Shown here piece by piece: positions 47,084 through 55,879 of a stretch of 64,000 bases of DNA (positions are counted from its first letter, which is position 1; each line of letters opens with the position of its first letter). The translations under genes were made by a program, and so were the position numbers. This DNA comes from Gluconacetobacter azotocaptans (GTDB lineage: Bacteria > Pseudomonadota > Alphaproteobacteria > Acetobacterales > Acetobacteraceae). The notes beneath the pieces were generated by a model. It did no database searches. It was not told the DNA's origin and was given only the letters and a program-made list of their open reading frames with translations. Location of the stretch: NCBI RefSeq assembly GCF_014174355.1, contig NZ_JABEQF010000001.1, positions 310,001-374,000 on the forward strand, given 5' to 3'.

Positions 47084-49093
47084 ATGATGGCAACCGATCG
47101 GCCCCGGAAGGTGCATATTTTGAGTTTGTTCCAGACACGCCTGCTCGCCCTGTCCCTGACCACCGCGCTTGCGGCCGTGCCGGCGTTCGGCCGGGCCGCC
47201 CCGGCCGAACCACCCCAGCCCCAACCGCTGGCGCTGCCCGCGTCCGTTCCCGCCCCGCGTGACGTGCCGTTCGACGGCACCATCAGGCTGAACGTCGACG
47301 CTACGGACCTTGCGCGCCATATCTTCACCGTTCGCGAAACGGTGCCGGTACCTGCCGCCCTGGCGGCGACGGGCGGGGACCTGACCCTGCTCTATCCGAT
47401 GTGGCTGCCGGGCAACCATTCGCCGACTGGTCCGATCGACCAGTTCGGCGGCCTGGCGGTGCAGGCCGGCGGCGCGCCGGTCGAATGGACGCGCGACACG
47501 GTGACGGTCAGCGCCTTCCACCTGAAGGTGCCCAAGGGGGCGCATGCGCTGGATGTCCGGTTCCAGCTGCTGTCCCCGGTCTCGCCCGAGGAAGGGCGTG
47601 TGGTCATGACGCCGGACATGCTCAACGTCCAGTGGAATGCGCTGGCGTTGTATCCGGCGGGATATTTCACGCGGCAGATCATGGTGCAGGCCGACCTGCG
47701 CCTGCCGGCGGGCTGGCAGTACGGCACGGCGTTGCGCACACATGGGGCGACGGGCGGCGCGGTTGTCGCGTTCGATGCGGTGCCGTTCAACACGCTGGTG
47801 GATTCGCCGCTGTTCGCCGGACGATATTTCCGCCGCATCGATCTGGCGCCCGGCGCCGCCGTGCCGGTGACGCTCAACCTGGTGGCGGACAAGCCGGCGG
47901 AACTGGCGGCGACCGACGCGCAGATCAAGGCCCATCAGGCGCTGGTGACGCAGGCCGGGCTGCTGTATGGCGCGCATCATTACGATCATTACGATTTCCT
48001 GCTGGCCCTGACCAATGAACTGGGCCGCATCGGCCTGGAACATCACCGGTCGAGCGAGAACAGCGGCCCGCGCGGCTATTTCACCGACTGGGACAAAACG
48101 TTCGCGGCGCGCGATCTGCTGGCGCACGAATATACCCATTCCTGGAACGGCAAGTACCGCCGCCCGGCCGATCTGTGGGCGCCGGATTTCAATACGCCGC
48201 AACGTGGGTCGGGCCTGTGGGTCTATGAGGGGCAGACCCAGTACTGGGGCTATGTGCTGGCGGCGCGGTCCGGCCTGATGACCGCCCCGCAGGTGGTCGA
48301 TGCGCTGGCCGGGGTCGCGGCGACGTACGACATGCGGCAGGGCCGGACGTGGCGTCCGTTGCGGGACACGACGAACGACCCTGTCATCGCCCGGCGTTCC
48401 CCCCTGTCGTGGAGAAGCTGGCAGCGGAGCGAGGATTATTATTCCGAAGGGCAGCTCGTCTGGCTGGATGCCGACACGCTGATCCGCAAGCTGTCGGGCG
48501 ATACGCGGTCGCTGGACGATTTCGCGCGCCATTTCTTCGGCACCGACGACGGCAGCTTCGTGACCCGCACCTACGGTTTCGACGATGTCGTGCACGCCTT
48601 GAACGACGTCCAGCCGTATGACTGGGCCGCGTTCCTGCACCAGCGCCTGGACCGGACGTCGACGCACGCGCCGCTGGACGGGTTCACGCGCGCGGGGTAC
48701 CGCCTGGTCTATACCGACAAGCCGAACGACTATCTGACATCCTACGCCGCCATCCGGCATGTGACGGATTTCAGCTTCTCGCTCGGGTTCATGCTGGGCA
48801 AGAGCGGCAGCGTGGCGAACGTCGAATGGGGCAGCCCGGCCTGGCAGGCGGGCATGACGCGGGACCAGCAGCTTGTCGCGGTCAATGGCGAGGCCTACGA
48901 CCCCGACGTGCTGAAGGATGCGATCGTCGCGGCGCAGGCCAGCAACGCGGCGCCGCTGACGTTGCTGATGCGCGCGGGCGATCGCTATCTGACGCTTTCC
49001 ATCTTGTATCATGCCGGCCTGCGCTATCCGCATCTGGAACGGGTTGCCGGCACGCCGGACATGCTGGCGGCCATCCTGACGCCGCGTCACTGA
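47084..49093 (+). CDS. M61-family (glycyl aminopeptidase-like) peptidase
   Basis: An exported metallopeptidase of the M61 family. A signal sequence, an N-terminal beta domain, the zinc site HEYTH (near residue 347) with the downstream acidic ligand in VYEGQ, and a C-terminal PDZ domain (GSVANVEWGSPAWQAGM) are all present. It cleaves N-terminal glycine or small residues from peptides in the periplasm. Start: the ATG at 47084 is annotated, giving 669 residues; TTG at 47120 with GGAAGG eight bases upstream would give a more ordinary signal peptide. Confidence 0.88.
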   Translation: MMATDRPRKVHILSLFQTRLLALSLTTALAAVPAFGRAAPAEPPQPQPLALPASVPAPRDVPFDGTIRLNVDATDLARHIFTVRETVPVPAALAATGGDLTLLYPMWLPGNHSPTGPIDQFGGLAVQAGGAPVEWTRDTVTVSAFHLKVPKGAHALDVRFQLLSPVSPEEGRVVMTPDMLNVQWNALALYPAGYFTRQIMVQADLRLPAGWQYGTALRTHGATGGAVVAFDAVPFNTLVDSPLFAGRYFRRIDLAPGAAVPVTLNLVADKPAELAATDAQIKAHQALVTQAGLLYGAHHYDHYDFLLALTNELGRIGLEHHRSSENSGPRGYFTDWDKTFAARDLLAHEYTHSWNGKYRRPADLWAPDFNTPQRGSGLWVYEGQTQYWGYVLAARSGLMTAPQVVDALAGVAATYDMRQGRTWRPLRDTTNDPVIARRSPLSWRSWQRSEDYYSEGQLVWLDADTLIRKLSGDTRSLDDFARHFFGTDDGSFVTRTYGFDDVVHALNDVQPYDWAAFLHQRLDRTSTHAPLDGFTRAGYRLVYTDKPNDYLTSYAAIRHVTDFSFSLGFMLGKSGSVANVEWGSPAWQAGMTRDQQLVAVNGEAYDPDVLKDAIVAAQASNAAPLTLLMRAGDRYLTLSILYHAGLRYPHLERVAGTPDMLAAILTPRH

Positions 49094-49107
49094 GGGCGGG
49101 AGACCAG

Positions 49108-49136
49108 CTCCCGCGTGGGAAGCCCCCGCGCGGGAG
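49108..49136 (+). terminator. possible terminator after the peptidase gene
   Basis: CTCCCGCG and CGCGGGAG can pair (8 base pairs) around a 13-base loop, 15 bases after the M61 stop codon. No T-run follows, so activity is uncertain. Confidence 0.35.
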
Positions 49137-49177
49137 AAAGAAATGACAGCGGCATGGTCCGTGTGTAGGGTCCGTGC

Positions 49178-49744
49178 ATGACCAGAACGGACGGACCCCA
49201 CCCCCAGGATGCCTCGCTACGCCCGGAACATGTCGCCGAGCGTGCCTTCTTCGCCACGCGCTGGCTGGCTGCCCCGCTCTATCTCGGCCTGGCGGTCGGG
49301 CTGATCGTCATCCCGGTCAAGTTCTTCCAGTTGGCCTGGGGGTTGCTGGCCCATGTGTTCATCCTGCAATTCGATGATGTATTCGTGGGAATCCTCGATC
49401 TGATCGATCTGGTGATGCTGGCGAACCTGCTGCTGATCGTCATGTTCTCGGGCTACGAGAATTTCGTGTCGCGGCTGGATATCCGCGACCATCCCGATTT
49501 TCCAAGCTGGATCGGGCATGTCACCTTTGGTGATATCAAGCTGAAGCTGATGGCGTCCATCGTCGCCATGTCGGGAATACATCTGCTGGCCGATTTCATC
49601 CGCGTCGATGCCATGACCAACCGCGCGCTGGCCTGGACCGTCGGGATCCATCTGGCCTTCGTCGCCTCGGGCGTACTGCTGTCGGTGATGGACCGCCTGA
49701 TGGAGCCGGCCGGGGGGCATCCCGCGTCCGCCACCGATCACTAG
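49178..49744 (+). CDS. YqhA-family membrane protein
   Basis: A 188-residue inner membrane protein of the YqhA/UPF0114 (TIGR00645) family, with four hydrophobic segments and the family stretch FVGILDLIDLVMLANLLL. Function unknown in this family. The ATG at 49178 opens a polar N-terminus. It lies 84 bases after the peptidase gene and 20 bases before the next gene, so it may be cotranscribed with the latter. Confidence 0.85.
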   Translation: MTRTDGPHPQDASLRPEHVAERAFFATRWLAAPLYLGLAVGLIVIPVKFFQLAWGLLAHVFILQFDDVFVGILDLIDLVMLANLLLIVMFSGYENFVSRLDIRDHPDFPSWIGHVTFGDIKLKLMASIVAMSGIHLLADFIRVDAMTNRALAWTVGIHLAFVASGVLLSVMDRLMEPAGGHPASATDH

Positions 49745-49764
49745 GCCTGTTCCAGAATCCGGTG

Positions 49765-50388
49765 ATGCGGATCGGGCTGGGAACGGTCGTCCTGTGCGCC
49801 GATCTGGCCGGGACGGTGGTGTTTGCCGCCGAGGGCGCGATGGCGGCGATGATGCGGGGACTGGATCTGTTCGGGATCATGGTCGTGGCATTCGTCGTGG
49901 CGCTGGGCGGCGGAATGATTCGGGACGTGCTGATCGGCGCCGCGCCGCCCAGCGCCATCCGCGACTGGCGTTATCCGGTGCTGGCGTTCCTGACGGGCCT
50001 GGGGGTGTTCGCCTGCCGCCGCCTGCTGCATGTCGCGCCCGGCGGGCATGTGCTGGCGGTGCTGGATGCGGCGGGCCTGTCGCTGTTCGCCGTCGCCGGG
50101 GCTGAAAAAGCGTTGTCGTACGGAATCGGGCCGCTGGCGGCGGCCCTGATGGGCATGCTGACCGGCGTGGGCGGCGGCGTGATGCGCGACGTCCTGCTGG
50201 CGCGGGTGCCGCTGATCCTGGTGTCCGACATCTATGCCACGGCGGCGCTGGCCGGGGCGTCGGTGGTGGTCGCCGGGCGGCGGCTGGCCCTGCCCACGGG
50301 GGCGGTAGCCGGTGCGGGCGCGCTGACCTGTTTCTGCCTGCGGCTTGCGGCCCTGCGCTATGGCTGGCGCCTGCCGGGTGGAACGTAA
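49765..50388 (+). CDS. TRIC/YicG-family cation channel protein
   Basis: A 207-residue inner membrane protein of the UPF0126/YicG group, the prokaryotic trimeric intracellular cation channels. Two repeats each with the GGG(M/V)xRD motif are visible: GGGMIRDVL and GGGVMRDVL. Seven hydrophobic segments are expected. GTG at 49762 is an alternative start one codon upstream. The mop promoter lies directly after its end. Confidence 0.85.
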   Translation: MRIGLGTVVLCADLAGTVVFAAEGAMAAMMRGLDLFGIMVVAFVVALGGGMIRDVLIGAAPPSAIRDWRYPVLAFLTGLGVFACRRLLHVAPGGHVLAVLDAAGLSLFAVAGAEKALSYGIGPLAAALMGMLTGVGGGVMRDVLLARVPLILVSDIYATAALAGASVVVAGRRLALPTGAVAGAGALTCFCLRLAALRYGWRLPGGT

Positions 50389-50416
50389 TGACAAAACGCC
50401 AAAATCGGCCTATACT
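50388..50416 (+). promoter_or_regulatory. sigma-70 promoter of the molybdate operon
   Basis: ATGACA at 50388-50393 and TATACT at 50411-50416 are separated by 17 bases; each box matches five of six consensus positions. It lies upstream of the mop gene, 66 bases before its start. The -10 box overlaps the left arm of the repeat at 50413-50465. Confidence 0.65.
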
Positions 50417-50465
50417 ATGATTTGTAGCATGCCCGACACAGTATGGTAGCGTACTGAACATAGTA
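50413..50465. promoter_or_regulatory. inverted repeats in the mop leader
   Basis: TACTATG (50413-50419) pairs with CATAGTA (50459-50465), and CAGTA/TACTG lies between them. The outer arms straddle the -10 box and the ribosome binding site. They could be an operator for a molybdate-responsive regulator or an RNA structure. The sequence does not look like the canonical ModE box. Confidence 0.4.
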
Positions 50466-50482
50466 ATGGAGGGAAAACGACT

Positions 50483-50689
50483 ATGAAATTGAGCGCCAGG
50501 AACCAGATCGCCGGAAAGATCGTGACCGTGGAAAAAGGTCAGACCACCGGCCATGTCCACCTCGACGTGGGCGGCGGGATCATCGTCACCTCCTCGATCA
50601 CGAACGAAGCGATTGACGACCTGGGCCTGAAGGTGGGCGACGACGCCGTCGCCGTCATCAAGGCGTCCGACGTCATGATCGGGAAATAA
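50483..50689 (+). CDS. mop: molbindin (Mop-type molybdate-binding protein)
   Basis: A 68-residue protein that is a single TOBE/Mop domain: MKLSARNQIAGKIVTVEKG, then TTGHVHLDVGGG and ITNEAIDDLGLKVGD. In the family such proteins bind molybdate or tungstate as oligomers for storage or delivery in the cytoplasm. The start follows GGAGGG. It is the first gene of an operon with three further genes on the same strand; molybdate transport genes follow. Confidence 0.92.
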   Translation: MKLSARNQIAGKIVTVEKGQTTGHVHLDVGGGIIVTSSITNEAIDDLGLKVGDDAVAVIKASDVMIGK

Positions 50690-50694
50690 GCGGC

Positions 50695-51207
50695 ATGCGC
50701 CCGATCGCGCATTGGGCGCTCGTCGCCGCATTGTCCCTGTACGCGGGGACGACCGGCCTGTCCGCGCATGCGCGCGCGGATGGGCTGGTCGTGCGCGACG
50801 CGGCCGGGGCGGAGCATCGCCTGAGCATGACGGACCTTGCCGCCCTGCCGGTGGTGCGTGTCACGATGCCGCCGGGCAAGGACCACACCGCGCCCCGCCT
50901 GTTCGAGGGGCCGCTGCTGTGGTCGGTGCTGTCCCGTGCCGGGGTGGTCGGCGACCCGCCGCGCGACCTGGCGGCGCGTGTGATTCTGCTGGAAGGCACG
51001 GACCGCTATCACGCGGCGCTGGCGGTGGGCGAGGTCGCCCCGGATTTCGAGGGCAAGCAGGTCATCCTGGCCGAACGCATGGACGGTGCCGATCTCGGCC
51101 CGACCCATCTGAGGATCGTGGTGCCCGGCGACCGGCGCGGAGCGCGCGGGGTGCATGATCTGACGCGGATTTCGATTGTCGCCATTCCATCCGGCGCGGC
51201 GCGATAA
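50695..51207 (+). CDS. exported molybdopterin-binding-fold protein
   Basis: A 170-residue protein with a signal peptide (about residues 1-28). The rest resembles the oxidoreductase molybdopterin-binding domain of the sulfite-oxidase (YedY) type, but is short, about half the size, and I see no Cys anywhere, so the molybdenum ligand of that family is missing. It may be a periplasmic binding or assembly factor rather than an enzyme. It begins five bases after mop and is followed nine bases later by the binding protein gene. Confidence 0.8.
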   Translation: MRPIAHWALVAALSLYAGTTGLSAHARADGLVVRDAAGAEHRLSMTDLAALPVVRVTMPPGKDHTAPRLFEGPLLWSVLSRAGVVGDPPRDLAARVILLEGTDRYHAALAVGEVAPDFEGKQVILAERMDGADLGPTHLRIVVPGDRRGARGVHDLTRISIVAIPSGAAR

Positions 51208-51216
51208 AGGCGTGCG

Positions 51217-52089
51217 ATGCAGAGACGTTCATTCCTGCTTGGGGCGTTGGCCGGGGTGCCGGCCGTAGCCCTGACCCCTGCCGAAGCGGCGGAGCCGGTC
51301 AGCGTGCTGTATGCGGGCTCGCTGCTGAGCCTGATGGAAAAGGGCATCGGCCCGGCCTTCGACGCGCGGGGCGAGGGCGCCTTCGTGGGATATGCTGGCG
51401 GGTCGGGGGCGTTGGCGAACCAGATCCGCGACGGATTGCGCCGCGCCGAGGTCTTCATCAGCGCCAGCCCGAAGCTGAACGATACGCTGGGGGCCGGGCA
51501 TGGCGATCGGGTTCGCTGGTATATCGAATTCGCCCGCTCGCCCCTGATGATCGGCTACGATCCGCGCAGCCGCTTCGCTGCCGACCTGAAAGCGCGCCCG
51601 TGGTACGAGGTCCTGCAGCAGCCCGGCATCCGCATCGGCCGCACCGACCCCGTGCTGGACCCCAAGGGGGCATTGACGGTGCAGATGCTGCAACGGGCCG
51701 AGGCGGCGTACCGTCTGCCCGGCCTGGCGTCCCGGGTGCTGGGCGCGCCCGATAATCCGCGGCAGGTGCGGCCCGAGGAAAGCCTGGTCGGCCGCCTGCA
51801 ATCCGGTCAGGTCGATGTCGGATTCTTCTACGCCACCGAAACCGCCGACCTGCATATTCCCGACATCGCCCTGCCGCCCGACATCGTGGTGGCGGCGCAT
51901 TACACGGTCACGATCCTGCGCGACGCGCCCAACCCGGCGGGTGCCGAACGATTCGTCGCCTTCCTGCTGGGCCCGGCAGGGCGCGCGATCCAGCTCCGGC
52001 ATGGGCTGGACATGGTGGGGCCGACCCTGACCGGTGATGCCGCCGCCCTGCCGGACCTGCTGCGTCCGTTCCTCGCCCCCGGGAAATGA
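51217..52089 (+). CDS. WtpA/ModA-like molybdate or tungstate binding protein
   Basis: A 290-residue periplasmic solute-binding protein. The N-terminus QRRSFLLG looks like a Tat signal, unusual for ModA. The segments VLYAGSLLSLMEKG, DRVRWYIEFARSPLMIGY and DPVLDPKG align with the WtpA tungstate/molybdate group better than with classical ModA. It delivers oxyanion to the permease encoded by the overlapping next gene (ATGA). Confidence 0.85.
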   Translation: MQRRSFLLGALAGVPAVALTPAEAAEPVSVLYAGSLLSLMEKGIGPAFDARGEGAFVGYAGGSGALANQIRDGLRRAEVFISASPKLNDTLGAGHGDRVRWYIEFARSPLMIGYDPRSRFAADLKARPWYEVLQQPGIRIGRTDPVLDPKGALTVQMLQRAEAAYRLPGLASRVLGAPDNPRQVRPEESLVGRLQSGQVDVGFFYATETADLHIPDIALPPDIVVAAHYTVTILRDAPNPAGAERFVAFLLGPAGRAIQLRHGLDMVGPTLTGDAAALPDLLRPFLAPGK

Positions 52090-53909
52090 GGCGTACGCCC
52101 GGGACGATCCGGATTCTGGGCGGTATCCTGACCCTGTACCTGCTGGCGCCGTTCGCGGCGGGCCTGTCGCGGATGGGCGACGCGGACTGGCGCGGCGTCG
52201 ACCGGGCGGCCCTGCTGCACGCGGCGGGCGTGTCGGTGGCCAGCGCCACGGCCGCGACCGCGCTGGTTGCGGTGGCGGGCATCCCCCTGGGCTACGTCCT
52301 GGCGCATGGGCGCGGGTGGCGGATGGCGGTGCTGGGCGGCGTGGTGCAGTTGCCGCTGGCCCTGCCGCCGCTGGCCAGCGGCATCCTGCTGCTGTTCCTG
52401 CTGGGCTATGGCGGGCTGCTGGGCGGGCTGATGCATGGCGCGCTGACCGAATCCTTCGCCGGAATCGTGCTGGCCGAAGCTTTCGTCGCGGCACCCTTCC
52501 TGATCGTCGCCGCCCGCTCGGCCTTCGCGGCGATCGACCCGGCGCTGGAAGATGTCGCGGCGACCCTGGGGCATGGCCCCGGGGCGGTGTTTCGCCGCAT
52601 CGGCCTGCCCCTGGCCCGGCGCGCCATCCTGGCGGGGCTGCTGCTGGCGTGGCTACGCGCCTTCGGCGAATTCGGGGCGACGATGATGGTCGCCTACCAT
52701 CCGTATTCCCTGCCGGTCTTCACCTATGTCGCGTTCGGGGGCGCGGGGCTGCCGGCCATGCTGCCGGTGCTGGCGCCGACCCTGGCGGTGGCCGCCCTCG
52801 TCCTGGTGCTGGGGCAGGTGGTGGCGGCGCCGCGACGTGGTGGGGGGGCCGTTTCTTCGGATGTCCTGCCCCCTGTCGCAGCCGGCCCGGCGGCCATGGG
52901 GCCGGGGCAGGCCCTGGTGCTGGACCTGCGCCAGTGTCTGGAGGGTTTCGCCTTGCGGGTGGAATACCGCACCCGGGCCCGGCGGCTGGCCATTCTTGGC
53001 GCCTCGGGCTCGGGCAAGTCCATGAGCCTGCGCACCATCGCGGGGCTGGAGCGCGGGGCGGGTTCGGTCGTGCGGTGCGATGGCCGCGATCTGGCTGCAC
53101 TGCCGCCCGAGGCGCGCGGCATCGCCTATGTCCCGCAGGGATACGCCCTGCCGCCGCATCTGACGGTGGCCCAGCAGGTGGGTTTCGCGGTGGACAGCGA
53201 CCCGGCGCTGGTGGCGCACTGGATGGCGGCGTTCGGGCTGGCGGAACTGTCGCGCCGCTACCCGCATGAACTGTCGCCCGGCCAGCGGCAGCGCGTGGCG
53301 CTGGCGCGGGCGCTGTCCCGGCCATCGGCCGGCCTCGTGCTGCTGGACGAACCGTTCTCGGCACTGGATGCGCCGCTGCGCGCCCGGTTGCGGCAGGATG
53401 TTCTGGCGGTGCAGGGCGGGGTGCGGGCGACGACGATCCTGGTCACCCACGACCCGGCCGAGGCGATGCTGCTGGCCGACGAACTGCTGGTGCTGGAGGG
53501 GGGGCGCGTCATCCGTGCGGGCCCGGTGGACGAGGTCTTTTCCCGCCCCGGGGGTGAGGTCGCGGCGCGCCTGCTGGGGGCACGGACGATTGGCACGGGG
53601 GATGTACTGTCGCCCACGCGGATCGACATTGGCGGCGGCGTCGCGTTGGGCGTCGCGGGCGCGCCCCTGACGCCCGGCGCGCGCGTGCGCTGGGCGGTGC
53701 GGCCGCATCAGGTCCGGCTGGACCAGCGGGGGGAGTATCCGGCGACGATCCTGCATCGCGGGGCGGTTCGCGACGGGCAGCGATCGGTCCGCCTGCGGCT
53801 GGGGGAAGCGGTCCTTGATATCGTCGCCGACCCGTCCTGCCCGGACATCGGGCCATGCGGGGTCACGATCGACCCCCTGGCGCTTCAGGTGTGGCCGCAG
53901 GACGGGTAG
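52086..53909 (+). CDS. fused molybdate ABC permease-ATPase (ModBC)
   Basis: A 607-residue fusion. Residues 1-250 are a ModB-type permease with five or six hydrophobic segments and the EAA loop (EDVAATLGHGPG near 155-166). Residues about 275-520 are an ABC ATPase: Walker A GASGSGKS (305-312), signature LSPGQ (397-401) and Walker B LVLLDE (417-422). About 540-607 is a short TOBE-like tail. Transport of molybdate or tungstate fits the preceding genes. The signature has Pro where LSGGQ usually has Gly. The gene starts within the stop codon of the binding protein gene. No frameshift or missing stop is seen between the halves. Confidence 0.9.
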   Translation: MRRTPGTIRILGGILTLYLLAPFAAGLSRMGDADWRGVDRAALLHAAGVSVASATAATALVAVAGIPLGYVLAHGRGWRMAVLGGVVQLPLALPPLASGILLLFLLGYGGLLGGLMHGALTESFAGIVLAEAFVAAPFLIVAARSAFAAIDPALEDVAATLGHGPGAVFRRIGLPLARRAILAGLLLAWLRAFGEFGATMMVAYHPYSLPVFTYVAFGGAGLPAMLPVLAPTLAVAALVLVLGQVVAAPRRGGGAVSSDVLPPVAAGPAAMGPGQALVLDLRQCLEGFALRVEYRTRARRLAILGASGSGKSMSLRTIAGLERGAGSVVRCDGRDLAALPPEARGIAYVPQGYALPPHLTVAQQVGFAVDSDPALVAHWMAAFGLAELSRRYPHELSPGQRQRVALARALSRPSAGLVLLDEPFSALDAPLRARLRQDVLAVQGGVRATTILVTHDPAEAMLLADELLVLEGGRVIRAGPVDEVFSRPGGEVAARLLGARTIGTGDVLSPTRIDIGGGVALGVAGAPLTPGARVRWAVRPHQVRLDQRGEYPATILHRGAVRDGQRSVRLRLGEAVLDIVADPSCPDIGPCGVTIDPLALQVWPQDG

Positions 53910-53920
53910 GAGCGGACGAT

Positions 53921-54544
53921 CTACCGCTGGTCGTGCAGCAGCAGGATGCCCCCGAACAGCACGAACAGCGAACCGCTGACCCGCTGCATGCGCCGTCGCC
54001 ACGCCGGACGGGTCAGTACGGCCGACAGCCGCGCGCCACCGGTCGCGTAGATCAGCATCCACAGCGTTTCGGTCGCGGCCGAGGTCGCGATCAGGACGGC
54101 GTATTGCGGGGGCTGCGACGCCGACGGATCGACGAATTGCGGCAGGAACGACGCCGCGAAGATGATCGCCTTGGGGTTGCTGATGCCGACCAGAAAGGAC
54201 GTGGCCAGCGACGCGCGGACCGAAACGGCGGCCGGCCCGTCGATGTCCGGCCTGTCCGCAGACCGGTCCAGCCAGGCCCGCAGGCCAAGCTGGATCAGGT
54301 AGAACGCGCCGGCATATTTCAGGATGCGGAACAGCATGGGCGATGCCGTCAGCACCGCGCTCAGCCCCGCGGCGGACGCGGTCAGCAGCACGATCAGCGC
54401 CAGCAGGCATCCGGCCATGCTGTGGGTGCATCTGCGTAGCCCGTGCCGGGTGCTGAACGTCATGATGTGCGTCATGTTCGGCCCCGGAATGGCCGACAGC
54501 AGGAACACGGCGTTCAGATACAGCAGCCACCCCTGGAGCGTCAT
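53921..54544 (-). CDS. LysE/RhtB-family amino acid exporter
   Basis: A 207-residue, six-segment inner membrane exporter of the LysE/RhtB family. The family motif PGPNMTHIMTFSTRHG is near residues 20-35, and GISNPKAIIFAASFLPQF is present. Members export threonine, homoserine or other amino acids. It lies five bases downstream of the threonine aldolase gene on the same strand and is likely cotranscribed with it, which suggests a role with threonine or glycine. Confidence 0.88.
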   Translation of the reverse strand: MTLQGWLLYLNAVFLLSAIPGPNMTHIMTFSTRHGLRRCTHSMAGCLLALIVLLTASAAGLSAVLTASPMLFRILKYAGAFYLIQLGLRAWLDRSADRPDIDGPAAVSVRASLATSFLVGISNPKAIIFAASFLPQFVDPSASQPPQYAVLIATSAATETLWMLIYATGGARLSAVLTRPAWRRRMQRVSGSLFVLFGGILLLHDQR

Positions 54545-54549
54545 GGCGG

Positions 54550-55608
54550 TCAGGACTGTTCGGGCGAGGGACGTGCGCCCGTGATGTCGCGCAGGTCCTG
54601 CACCAGCGTGTCGATCCGCGCCCAGTCGGAATCCCAGGCGAACATGAACCGCGCGCTGTCCCCGATGAAGCTGTAGAAGATCCAGCCCCGTTCATGCAGC
54701 GCCGCCGTCACGTCGGGCGGCAGCTTCAGGAACACCGCATTGGCCTGGACGGGAAACAGGATGTCCACGCCCGGCAGGCCGGCGACCTGATCGGCGAAAT
54801 GCCGCGCGCAGGCGTTGGCATGGGCCGCATTGGTGCGCCAGGCGCCGGTTTCGAACATCACGGCCCACGGGGCGGACAGGAAACGCATCTTCGACGCAAG
54901 CTGCCCCGCCTGCTTGCAGCGGTAATCGAACCCGTTGGCCAGCGCGGGGTCGAAGAACAGCACGGCCTCGCCGATCGCCATGCCGTTCTTGGTGCCGCCG
55001 AAGCTCAGCACGTCCACGCCGGCGCGCCAGGTCATGTCGGCCGGGCTGCACCCCAGGCTTTCGATGGCATTGGCGAAACGCGCGCCGTCCATGTGCAGCC
55101 GCAGGCCCAGTTCGCGGCAGGTCCGGGCGATGTCGCCGATTTCCTCCAGGCTGTAGAGTTGACCGGTTTCGGTCGGCTGCGTGATGGTGACGGCGCGCGG
55201 GCGGGGGAAATGGATGTCGGTGCGGCCCAGTGCGAACGCGCGGATGGCGTCGGGGGTCAGCTTGCCGCCTTCGCCGCGCGCCACCAGGATCTTCGCGCCG
55301 TTCGAGAAGAATTCCGGCGCCCCGCATTCGTCGGTTTCGACATGGGCGATGTCGGACGCGATGATGCTTTCATAGGACTGGCACAACGCCGCCAGGGCCA
55401 GCGAATTGGCGGCGGTGCCATTGAAGACGAAAAACAGTTCGCACTCGGTCTCGAACGTCGTGCGGAAGGCGTTTGCCGCGCGCACGGTCCACTGGTCGTC
55501 GCCATAGGCCTGGGCCGATCCGCGATTCGCCAGCTCCATCGCGCGCATGGCGTCGGGGCATATGCCCGCATAATTGTCACTGGCGAACTGCTGCTGCGTG
55601 GGGGGCAT
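54550..55608 (-). CDS. low-specificity threonine aldolase
   Basis: A 352-residue PLP enzyme of the threonine aldolase / beta-eliminating lyase group. The N-terminal FASDNYAGICP, the aldolase segment HVETDECGAPEFF, the Asp of LHMDGARFANA and the PLP Lys of SFGGTKNGMAIGEA fit. It cleaves threonine or allo-threonine to glycine and acetaldehyde. The ATG at 55608 begins the protein; the longer frame upstream overlaps no other gene but lacks similarity. The LysE gene follows with a five-base gap. Confidence 0.9.
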   Translation of the reverse strand: MPPTQQQFASDNYAGICPDAMRAMELANRGSAQAYGDDQWTVRAANAFRTTFETECELFFVFNGTAANSLALAALCQSYESIIASDIAHVETDECGAPEFFSNGAKILVARGEGGKLTPDAIRAFALGRTDIHFPRPRAVTITQPTETGQLYSLEEIGDIARTCRELGLRLHMDGARFANAIESLGCSPADMTWRAGVDVLSFGGTKNGMAIGEAVLFFDPALANGFDYRCKQAGQLASKMRFLSAPWAVMFETGAWRTNAAHANACARHFADQVAGLPGVDILFPVQANAVFLKLPPDVTAALHERGWIFYSFIGDSARFMFAWDSDWARIDTLVQDLRDITGARPSPEQS

Positions 55609-55879
55609 CGGGTCATGGGCCTTTCGTCTGTTCGGTCCATCGCGAACGAAATGACGTGCGGCTCCTGTCCGTTGTTTGCCGGATCGGCCACATCTTCCCG
55701 TGCGGGAACGCCACCTTGCTCGGATGCAGGTTGGTGTCGGGCATTGGCCCGACTCTGGATGCCGGTTAAGTGATAGCGCATCGCCCAGCCTGCGACAATC
55801 CGATATCCGAAGCCCTGCGTTGTGCCGGCGGCAACGGCATGGTTCCCTGTCGCTGGCGCAAGGCGGGTGGGAGGTGTGG

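Noticed and set aside
46850-49201. A 783-residue minus-strand frame opposite the M61 peptidase
   Set aside because: Low-complexity Arg/Gln/His-rich translation opposite a gene with a clear zinc site and PDZ domain.
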